From: Planctomycetota bacterium
GTDB taxonomy: Bacteria; Planctomycetota; Phycisphaerae; WQYP01
Direction: 5' to 3'
NCBI GenBank assembly: GCA_021852245.1
Contig: JAJZNY010000473.1
Span: 1-6,402, forward strand
Length of the DNA: 6,402 nucleotides
Shown: positions 1 to 5,282 of the stretch, piece by piece
How positions within the stretch are numbered: position 1 is the stretch's first letter
How the letters are laid out: each line of letters begins with the position of its first letter
Position numbers and translations under genes: made by a program
Notes under the pieces: model-generated
Told to the model about the DNA's origin: nothing
Seen by the model: only the letters and a program-made list of their open reading frames with translations
Database searches by the model: none

Positions 1-698
1 CCAGCCCCCTGCTCGTACATGAGCCCGAGCCCGAACATCGCATCCGCAAATCCTGCGTCCGCGGATTTGGTAAGCCAATATTTGGCCCGGGCAAAATCAG
101 GAGCTTTGCTCGTCCCCGAGAGATCGCGCATGCCACGCTGATACATTTTTAACGCTTCTGCAGTGCTCACGGTTGCCGCTTGCGGCACGGGGTGGGCCGC
201 AGCGACGGCTTGGGGCACGCGGGTCGCGGGCTTGGCTTTGACTGATTCGGGGGAAGCTGATTGCTGCTGGGCTGCGGCCGAGGTCAGTGCAGGTCCGGCC
301 ACGTTGGGTTGGGATTTGGACGCAGCCCGTCGGCCAACGGTCGGCCCGGCCATAGCAATTGTCTTCGCCTTGGCGGGAGTTGATTTCCCGGCAGTGGCCG
401 CCACTTTTGCCTTTCCATTGGCCGCCCGGTCGGAGGATGACGTATCTGTGCCGCGGGGATGTGCAAAGACAAAAATCACAATGGAAATGACGATACATGC
501 ACCGGCTGCGAGAATAATTTTGGTTCGGGCAGCGGCGGGCCCGTGCACGGTTTGCGCCGTGGTTTCAGTCGGGAGCGGGGCCCCAGTGGGTGGTACTGCG
601 GGCGGCGCGGCGCCGATATATTCGCCGCACACCGGGCACGGCCCATCGCTGACGTCCGAAACGTGGCCGTTAATACACCGTACCAATTGCCGGCTCAT
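1..698 (-). CDS. Zinc-ribbon / single-TM / Sel1-like repeat protein, 3' end cut by window edge
   Basis: The product is a membrane-anchored protein, of which 232 codons are visible before the reading frame leaves the left edge still open. Residues 8-24 form a small zinc ribbon (Cys8, His12, Cys21, Cys24; pattern RCINGH...CPVCG). Residues about 61-79 are one hydrophobic helix (IILAAGACIVISIVIFVFA) preceded by Arg58 and Lys60, which suggests the N-terminus is cytoplasmic and the rest periplasmic. Residues about 80-178 are an Ala/Pro/Lys/Gln-rich linker. From about 179 an SLR solenoid begins, with typical signatures KYWLTKSADAG and ADAMFGLGLMYEQGAG. The ATG at 698 has GGAGG 7 nt upstream and an in-frame stop shortly before it, so this start is secure. 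The gene lies 103 nt downstream of the exported SLR gene in the same direction, probably as the last visible member of the channel operon. It is a clear paralogue of the gene at 5283-6401. SLR domains usually mediate protein-protein contacts; the ligand here is unknown. Confidence 0.88.
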   Translation of the reverse strand, partial: MSRQLVRCINGHVSDVSDGPCPVCGEYIGAAPPAVPPTGAPLPTETTAQTVHGPAAARTKIILAAGACIVISIVIFVFAHPRGTDTSSSDRAANGKAKVAATAGKSTPAKAKTIAMAGPTVGRRAASKSQPNVAGPALTSAAAQQQSASPESVKAKPATRVPQAVAAAHPVPQAATVSTAEALKMYQRGMRDLSGTSKAPDFARAKYWLTKSADAGFADAMFGLGLMYEQGA

Positions 699-705
699 GG
701 CGCAG

Positions 706-710
706 CCTCC
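706..710 (-). promoter_or_regulatory. Shine-Dalgarno GGAGG for the zinc-ribbon SLR gene
   Basis: GGAGG reads on the minus strand exactly 7 nt before the ATG at 698. It fixes that start codon. The same 7-nt spacing occurs at the two other strong ribosome binding sites of the cluster (AGGGAG before 2976 and GGAGAG before 4106). Confidence 0.75.
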
Positions 711-717
711 ACGTTGC

Positions 718-783
718 TCACCCGTCCATCAAATAACAAATTAACCGCATTGGCATTTTTGCTTTCCGAACCCACCCAAACAC
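718..783 (-). CDS. Possible 21-residue mini-ORF (GTG start) in the intergenic spacer
   Basis: A GTG at 783-781 opens a 21-codon frame (beginning MFGWVRKAKM, ending YLMDG) that stops with TGA at 720-718, 19 nt before the ATG of the next gene. In its favour is a strong Shine-Dalgarno run, GGAGGAGGA at 799-791, with a 7-nt spacer, lying directly after the TAG of the upstream SLR gene. That run has no other use unless it serves re-initiation. Against it are its tiny size, the GTG start, and that ORFs this short arise by chance. No function can be assigned. It could be a leader peptide or a coupling element that carries ribosomes across the spacer, or simply noise. Confidence 0.22.
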   Translation of the reverse strand: MFGWVRKAKMPMRLICYLMDG

Positions 784-801
784 CGCGGTCTCCTCCTCCG
801 T

Positions 802-2976
802 CTAATGCTCGCTTGCCGGGGCCTTCGAATGCAGGGTAGAGAGTAACTTCGCGGCCCTTATCCCGATTATACCCTTTGTCGCGGCGGCTTTTTCAAGCCA
901 TGCGATTGCCTTCGCACGGTTCTTCGCTGTTCCCGTTCCTTCGAGATAAAGCACTCCCGTGGCATATTCCGCGGTTGCCAATCCCGCCACGGCGGCGCGG
1001 TGGAAGAGAGCGAAACCGGCGGCCTGATCTTTGGGGCGTTTGATGTTCTGAATCAGCAATACGCCAAGCTTAACCATCGCATCCTGCGCATATGGGCTAA
1101 TACCCGTTTTTATCGTCCGGTTCCACCATTTTTTCGCCTCCGGGAGGTTCCCTTTTCCGGCAAAATAGAGGCCCAATGTATACGGCGCGCTGCCACTACC
1201 GCCGTGGTAGGCCAGCATGAGGTACTTCATCCCCCGCTTGAAACTGGGTGGAGTACCGATTCCGTAAAGCATCATGTACCCAGCCGATCTCGCCGCAGGC
1301 CGGTAACCCAGTTTTGCGGCTGCTAAGGCGAATTGAAAGGCCCGCTTGGGGTCTTTCTTTACCCCGTCGCCAGCGGCATAAAGGTTGCTGAGGACGGCGT
1401 CTGAGAACGCGTCCCCACGCAGCTCGCCGAGCTTTGCCCACTGCAGCGCCTCCGCATAATCCGGGTGCGGTGCTCGGAGAAAAGCAAGCGCGGCCTCACC
1501 ATCAGCCCTCACCCAGCCCGCCTTGGCGGCATCCACGATCGCCCGTCGAGCCTCCCGCCTGTCGGTTTGCGATACGCCAGTCGAAACGGAGATGTTGCCA
1601 AGCGCAGCCATCGCCGGGAAGTAATGGGACTGCAAAGCTTTTTTCAGCCAATTAATCGCCTTGCCCAGATTGGGGTGGACCCCTTTCCCCTCCGAATAGA
1701 GCAATCCTGTTTCGTATTCCGCCCGGACATCCCCTTCCCTCGCCGCCCCACGGTTGAGTTCAAACAACGCTCGCGGGCTGGCAGCGGCACCCTTCGATGC
1801 CGTTGCGCGGTAGAGTCGGAGGCGGTACTCCGCTTTTTGTGCCCAAGGGGAGATGCCGGTTTTTATCGTCCGGTTCCACCATTTTTCCGCCTCCGGGAGA
1901 TTCCCTTTTCTGGCAAAATAGGCGCCCAATGTATACGGCGCTCTGCCGCTGCCGCTACGGTATGCCGCCGTGAGGTACTTCATCCCCCGCTTGAAACTGG
2001 GTGGAGTACCGATTCCGTTGAGCATCATGTAGCCCGCGCTAGCTGCACCGGACCGATTACCAAGTTTTCCGGCTGCCAGATAATATTGAAACGCCCGGTT
2101 GAGATTTTTCTTTACCCCGTCGCCAGCGGCATAAAGGCTGCCGAGGACGGCGTCTGACAATGCGTCCCTGCGCTGGGCACCGATCTCCGCGAACCGCCAC
2201 GCCTCCGCATAATTGGGGTGTGGTGCACGCGCCAAGGCACTCGCCGCGAAGCCATCGGCTTTCACCCAGCCCGCCTTGGCAGCATCCACTATCGCACGAC
2301 GAGCCTCCTGCCGATAAGGCATATTTGCGGAAATGGATATTTTGTAGAGCGGCCCAAGCGCCCGGAAGTATCGGGCAGTTGCCGCTCCACGAAGCAACTT
2401 CAATCCAGGCACGATGTCCGCCGGTGTTGCATGTCCGGTAAGCAACCTTAACCCGAGAGTGTACTCCGCCGGAGGCCAGCCCAGTGCGGCGGCCCGGTCC
2501 AAATATTTTTGCGAAAGATGTTGATTGCCAACAGTCTTGGAGTAGATTGTGTATAGCGCCGCCGCAGCACGGCGGCACTTTTTTTCAGCCGAATCGTTCA
2601 ACCAGCGGAGCGCCCATCGCCCGTAGCGGTTGTTCCGCTTCGCATGGGCCCAGTAGTACCGGCCCAGCCAGTATTCCGCCACCGGATCCTGTTTCTCGGC
2701 CGCGAAAATGAGACTGCGCAGCGCAGCCGTCGCTCGCAAGGTTCCGACCATGCCAGCGTGAACATAGAGCCGCTTGGCATGGTATGGGTCTGGCAGATGC
2801 TTAATCTGAAATTTACCTGCGGCTTTGGCAGGTGCAGTGGCAACCGCGATGCTTGCATGCAATGCCGTTGCTACGATCAGGCCCAAGGCGACTACGCACA
2901 ATCTCCACCGTCGGGCGCGCCTTCCGGAGGTTGATCCGCCCGCCGCGCAAGCCTTGATTCTGTCGGCACCATTCAT
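802..2976 (-). CDS. Exported Sel1-like repeat (SLR) protein with large internal duplication, 724 aa
   Basis: The protein is a long alpha-solenoid predicted to act outside the cytoplasm as a binding scaffold. Residues 19-26 are basic (RRARRWRL), followed by a hydrophobic stretch at about 27-46 and small-residue cleavage candidates around AVA/ATA, so it has a Sec-type signal peptide or, less likely, an uncleaved anchor. Cys27 is not in a lipobox. The remainder is SLR material (for example AEYWLGRYY, LSNLYAAGDGVKKDPKRAFQ, AEYATGVLYLEGTGTAKNRA). Residues about 222-378 and 473-629 are about three-quarters identical and exactly 251 residues apart. The intervening segments are weakly similar to each other and to the C-terminal region, so the solenoid has about two and a half large superunits. 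The ATG overlaps the upstream stop (ATGA at 2976-2973) and has AGGGAG 7 nt upstream, indicating translational coupling to the channel subunit gene. No catalytic motif is visible. The SLR assignment is firm; the exact role is not known. Confidence 0.92.
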   Translation of the reverse strand: MNGADRIKACAAGGSTSGRRARRWRLCVVALGLIVATALHASIAVATAPAKAAGKFQIKHLPDPYHAKRLYVHAGMVGTLRATAALRSLIFAAEKQDPVAEYWLGRYYWAHAKRNNRYGRWALRWLNDSAEKKCRRAAAALYTIYSKTVGNQHLSQKYLDRAAALGWPPAEYTLGLRLLTGHATPADIVPGLKLLRGAATARYFRALGPLYKISISANMPYRQEARRAIVDAAKAGWVKADGFAASALARAPHPNYAEAWRFAEIGAQRRDALSDAVLGSLYAAGDGVKKNLNRAFQYYLAAGKLGNRSGAASAGYMMLNGIGTPPSFKRGMKYLTAAYRSGSGRAPYTLGAYFARKGNLPEAEKWWNRTIKTGISPWAQKAEYRLRLYRATASKGAAASPRALFELNRGAAREGDVRAEYETGLLYSEGKGVHPNLGKAINWLKKALQSHYFPAMAALGNISVSTGVSQTDRREARRAIVDAAKAGWVRADGEAALAFLRAPHPDYAEALQWAKLGELRGDAFSDAVLSNLYAAGDGVKKDPKRAFQFALAAAKLGYRPAARSAGYMMLYGIGTPPSFKRGMKYLMLAYHGGSGSAPYTLGLYFAGKGNLPEAKKWWNRTIKTGISPYAQDAMVKLGVLLIQNIKRPKDQAAGFALFHRAAVAGLATAEYATGVLYLEGTGTAKNRAKAIAWLEKAAATKGIIGIRAAKLLSTLHSKAPASEH
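1090..1560 (-). repeat. Intragenic direct repeat, C-terminal copy (753-bp period)
   Basis: This block encodes residues about 473-629 of the 724-residue SLR protein and matches 1843-2313 at a constant offset of 753 bp with no indel. The stretch 1218-1265 is identical, base for base, to 1971-2018 (48 bp). The constant offset, a multiple of three, shows an in-frame duplication of 251 codons. Edges are approximate because similarity fades gradually. Confidence 0.9.
1843..2313 (-). repeat. Intragenic direct repeat, N-terminal copy (753-bp period)
   Basis: This is the partner of the block at 1090-1560 and encodes residues about 222-378 of the same SLR protein. Shared landmarks include EARRAIVDAAKAGWV, LYAAGDGVKK, GIGTPPSFKRGMKYL and KWWNRTIKTGISP. 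The differing residues cluster in the stretch between RAPHP and SAGYMML, which probably includes the exposed face of the solenoid. Confidence 0.9.
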
Positions 2977-4106
2977 CGCACGGCTCCCTGAAGGAGATGG
3001 GCATAACGCCTGACACGCTTTCCGGATGATTCGCCGAAGGGGGTGTGTACAAAATCCATTTTCCCTTTCTTTAGCGGGGTAAAGGTAAATCGGATGGCAG
3101 GGGTTTTGAAGCTAAGGCTGAATGTTTTATGCACAACCGCTTTGCCATAGGTGGCGGTGAGCAAGAATTTCGCTCGGGTATTAAACTTGCTCGCCACACC
3201 GGGGTGCAGAAGGAGCACCACCCAGATATGCACGGCAGATCGCAAATCGGCCTCCTGCACCTGCAGCAGCATGGCGTTGGGTGATGTTTTTGCCACTCCC
3301 GGGCCGTTATTCACCAGCACTCGCCAGAGCCGCACGTCGCGTTGATGAGGAAATGGTATTGCGGCCCCATGCCGAATCATTGTCCTAATGGAGGTTATCT
3401 GCCTCAAGGAGCGCAAACTAAATCTGGGATCATTTTTTGGAACCACGCTCCGGCCGTGCCTGGTCGTGTGTACCCCCTTCGCCCAGAAGGTCCGGCAGGC
3501 GACAATAAACGGGACGCCGGCATCAAATCGACCGTTGGGAAGGTGTTCCCGCTCGACAACCACGTCCAATGCCCGGTAGGCTGACGCCCCCTGATGCTGT
3601 TCAAGGTAATTAATCTGCGCCTGCTGCTTCTGAATCGTCGCCTTAAGTTTCTGGATTTCAGCCTTCAGCTTCGCAATTTCCGCCTTAAGCCTGTCGATCA
3701 ACTTCCGGTCATCGCGTAATTGCCTGCGGAGGGCGTGATTTTCATCATTCAACTTCTTGTTTTGCGCTTCAAGATGATTGATCTCACTGCGCAGTCGAAT
3801 CATTTGTTTCTGCGCATTGCTGAGCTCGATCCGAAGTTTGTGCAGCAGCTTCTTTAGCTTTTCAAGAAGGCGTGGGTCAACGCCATCCTTTACGGCCTGA
3901 TTGATCTGATGTTCCAGCCGCTTGGTTTGGTCAGCCGCGTGGTTGATCGCCTTCTGCAATGATTTCATGTGTGGCGGCGGCGGATTCGGCCCCGTGTAAT
4001 ACGGCGCCAGCAGCAGCACCAGCAGGATAAACGCTCCCATGGCGCCGGTGATGACATCCAAAAACGCAATATTGAAGATGTTGATTTCCCGGTCACGCCG
4101 CCGCAT
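2973..4106 (-). CDS. ExbD/MotB-like channel partner with long periplasmic coiled coil, 377 aa
   Basis: This is the likely second subunit of an ion-driven channel. Residues about 10-36 (INIFNIAFLDVI...) form one membrane helix after a basic cytoplasmic N-terminus (MRRRDR). Asp17 in FLDV aligns with the essential proton-carrying Asp of ExbD, TolR and MotB (FIDV in ExbD). A Pro-rich joint (PNPPPPH, 40-46) leads into a coiled coil at about 47-172 rich in Leu, Lys, Glu and Gln, possibly broken near DGVDP (74-78). Residues about 175-377 form a separate, probably beta-rich domain that I do not recognise. I do not see the OmpA-type peptidoglycan-binding motif of MotB or ZorB. The start at 4106 is preferred because GGAGAG lies 7 nt before it; the upstream ATG at 4136 (387 aa) has no ribosome binding site. 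The gene overlaps the ExbB-like gene by 14 nt and the SLR gene by 4 nt. Membership of the channel family is well supported; its specific function is unknown. Confidence 0.85.
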   Translation of the reverse strand: MRRRDREINIFNIAFLDVITGAMGAFILLVLLLAPYYTGPNPPPPHMKSLQKAINHAADQTKRLEHQINQAVKDGVDPRLLEKLKKLLHKLRIELSNAQKQMIRLRSEINHLEAQNKKLNDENHALRRQLRDDRKLIDRLKAEIAKLKAEIQKLKATIQKQQAQINYLEQHQGASAYRALDVVVEREHLPNGRFDAGVPFIVACRTFWAKGVHTTRHGRSVVPKNDPRFSLRSLRQITSIRTMIRHGAAIPFPHQRDVRLWRVLVNNGPGVAKTSPNAMLLQVQEADLRSAVHIWVVLLLHPGVASKFNTRAKFLLTATYGKAVVHKTFSLSFKTPAIRFTFTPLKKGKMDFVHTPFGESSGKRVRRYAHLLQGAVR

Positions 4107-4953
4107 TGGGTTTCTCTCCGCTCTTCTCCGGCACATAAAGCCGGTTGATCAGATTGCGAAGACAATATTCGCCAGCCCGCGACACCGCACCCTCTTCCCG
4201 CGCCTGAACGATATTCTGCAGCAGCACGATGATGGCGCTTTCCACCAGCGCGATCAGCGTCGTATTAAACGCAATGGCCAGCGAGGTGGTCACATTCGTC
4301 AGACTCAATTGCCCCGGTTTTACCCCCGCCAGGGCGTACCCCAGGTGCGTTACCGTCCCCACAAACCCCATCGTCGGGATGACCCATGCCAAATACCGAA
4401 TCATCGCATAACGCAGATCGACTTTGGTTCCCAGCAGTTCCAGATTGGTTGAAAGCACGCTTACCGCCTGATCCACTGATCGCGTCGATTGCAACTGCAG
4501 AACGGCGGTGTCGATCATGTAAGGCAAAAATCCGCTCTCCCCCTCGTGATACTGAATCGTCCGCCGACGAATTGCGCCCAGATCATCAATCGTCAGCACG
4601 CTCGCCTCATCTTCCGGCAGAAAGTGCGCTTGATTAAGTTCGTTCTCCAATCGGGCAGATCGGTACCGAACGTACAACTCCCCCAGCCCGAGGAAAAACA
4701 GCAGATGCAGCAGGTTCTGAATGGTAAACGGATAAGGGAAGGGGGATTTGGTGGTGTGTTCAAGAATCAGCGTGGCAAAATAACTGTTTTCAGGCAGAAC
4801 GAAACTCAGAATCGCGATAAAAGTCAACGCCGCGAGAATCGAGAGAATCGCGGTTGGTCCCCGTGCCGGAATGGCGCTTCCGGGTGTTTTCCCTGCCGAT
4901 CGTCCCAGCAGGGACGACACAAACTTGCCCATTCCACTCGATGATGTCGGCAT
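4093..4953 (-). CDS. MotA/TolQ/ExbB-family proton-channel subunit, 286 aa
   Basis: This is an inner-membrane subunit of the MotA/TolQ/ExbB family, which together with an ExbD/MotB partner conducts protons and turns the gradient into movement in the envelope. Four hydrophobic segments are visible at about 34-53, 78-95, 186-209 and 224-248, with a charged cytoplasmic loop of about 90 residues between the second and third. The family core is clear: PTMGFVGTV at 193-201 corresponds to the P-x-L-G-x-x-G-T-V motif of TolQ/ExbB, and LAIAFNTTLIALVESAIIVLL at 225-245 to the last helix with its conserved Thr. The C-terminus is short and polar, without the long cytoplasmic tail of ZorA. The ATG at 4953 gives the longest product but has only a weak upstream GGGGCGGA; the ATG at 4932 is a possible shorter start. 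It is the first gene of the minus-strand operon and overlaps its partner by 14 nt. Confidence 0.92.
   Translation of the reverse strand: MPTSSSGMGKFVSSLLGRSAGKTPGSAIPARGPTAILSILAALTFIAILSFVLPENSYFATLILEHTTKSPFPYPFTIQNLLHLLFFLGLGELYVRYRSARLENELNQAHFLPEDEASVLTIDDLGAIRRRTIQYHEGESGFLPYMIDTAVLQLQSTRSVDQAVSVLSTNLELLGTKVDLRYAMIRYLAWVIPTMGFVGTVTHLGYALAGVKPGQLSLTNVTTSLAIAFNTTLIALVESAIIVLLQNIVQAREEGAVSRAGEYCLRNLINRLYVPEKSGEKPNAAA
4114..4119 (-). promoter_or_regulatory. Shine-Dalgarno GGAGAG deciding the start of the ExbD/MotB-like gene
   Basis: GGAGAG lies on the minus strand 7 nt before the ATG at 4106, inside the end of the ExbB-like gene. The alternative ATG at 4136 is preceded by CTGATCAACCGGCTTT, which has no such motif. 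This favours the 377-residue product over the 387-residue one. Confidence 0.65.
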
Positions 4954-5008
4954 GACTTGATCCGCCCCTCACGATAATTTCAATTGCCACCACACTCCGC
5001 GTAATGTA

Positions 5009-5037
5009 AGTCTAATCACGCCATTCAGATTATTCAA
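5009..5037 (-). promoter_or_regulatory. Candidate sigma70-type promoter for the channel operon
   Basis: On the minus strand TTGAAT (5037-5032, 4 of 6 to TTGACA) is followed after exactly 17 bp by TAGACT (5014-5009, 4 of 6 to TATAAT). Transcription would start near 5002, giving a leader of about 50 nt before the ATG at 4953. The match is moderate and such pairs occur by chance. Confidence 0.35.
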
Positions 5038-5131
5038 CGTTACAAAGCGTCCTCCCCGTGACGAGTGCAGCCGCCTCCAAGGGTGCCGACCGCTGGCAGG
5101 TGGGCAGACCGTCAGGGAAACCCTTCGGATG

Positions 5132-5143
5132 GGTGTAAACACC
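5132..5143. promoter_or_regulatory. Inverted repeat GGTGT-AA-ACACC over the plus-strand -35, possible operator
   Basis: Two perfect 5-bp arms (5132-5136 and 5139-5143) flank a 2-bp centre. The site covers the whole -35 hexamer of the plus-strand promoter candidate, a position where a repressor would block transcription. It is short, so chance occurrence cannot be excluded, and I recognise no specific regulator for it. Confidence 0.3.
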
Positions 5144-5164
5144 TCCATGCAAGGAAGGTATAAT
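5136..5164 (+). promoter_or_regulatory. Candidate sigma70 promoter for the plus-strand zinc-ribbon SLR gene
   Basis: TAAACA at 5136-5141 (4 of 6 to TTGACA) is followed after exactly 17 bp by a perfect TATAAT at 5159-5164. Transcription would start near 5171, leaving an untranslated leader of about 110 nt before the ATG at 5283. The perfect -10, ideal spacing and intergenic position make this the best promoter in the window. Confidence 0.6.
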
Positions 5165-5282
5165 CGTGGCACGTGCGGGGCTATGACTGTGCTCGCGATG
5201 CGGCGTACGGTGGTCGCTGGTTTGTACCCAAAATGTTGGATCACGCGGCCGCGGGGTATAGATCGAGAGGTTTGAAAGAATC

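Larger units (their letters stand above)
4954..5282. other. Divergent intergenic control region, 329 bp
   Basis: This spacer separates the starts of the minus-strand channel operon and the plus-strand SLR gene. It holds one promoter candidate for each direction and a short inverted repeat near the plus-strand -35. Further plus-strand details are an 8-bp palindrome GCACGTGC at 5169-5176, about where transcription would begin, and a 10-bp palindrome CGCGGCCGCG at 5244-5253. A second, weak -10 (TATAGA, 5257-5262) has a poorly spaced TTGGAT at 5236-5241. I see no riboswitch, tRNA or credible gene here. Confidence 0.7.

Noticed and set aside
163..839. Plus-strand open frames of 193 and 126 codons opposite the truncated zinc-ribbon gene
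   Set aside because: The minus-strand frame has zinc ribbon, membrane helix and SLR motifs plus a good ribosome binding site. The plus-strand frames have none and reflect GC-rich Ala/Pro codons.
1465..2157. 230-codon open frame on the plus strand inside the minus-strand SLR gene
   Set aside because: It is a complement of the duplicated SLR coding region, contains the same repeat in antisense, and has no protein-like motifs.
1090..2313. Repeated sequence as CRISPR array or insertion sequence
   Set aside because: There are only two long copies, both in frame within one coding sequence. There are no short regularly spaced repeats, terminal inverted repeats or transposase.
2896..2976. Lipoprotein signal around Cys27 of the 724-residue SLR protein
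   Set aside because: Cys27 (WRLCVV) lies before the hydrophobic core and not at its end, so it does not form a lipobox.
2973..4953. Identification of the channel pair as Zorya ZorA/ZorB
   Set aside because: The ExbB-like protein lacks the long cytoplasmic tail of ZorA, the partner shows no OmpA domain, and no helicase or nuclease effector gene is present.
5080..5150. GC-rich leader-like sequence that looked slightly like a cobalamin-type riboswitch
   Set aside because: The expected conserved boxes are absent, and most of it lies upstream of the plus-strand promoter, so it would not be in the mRNA.
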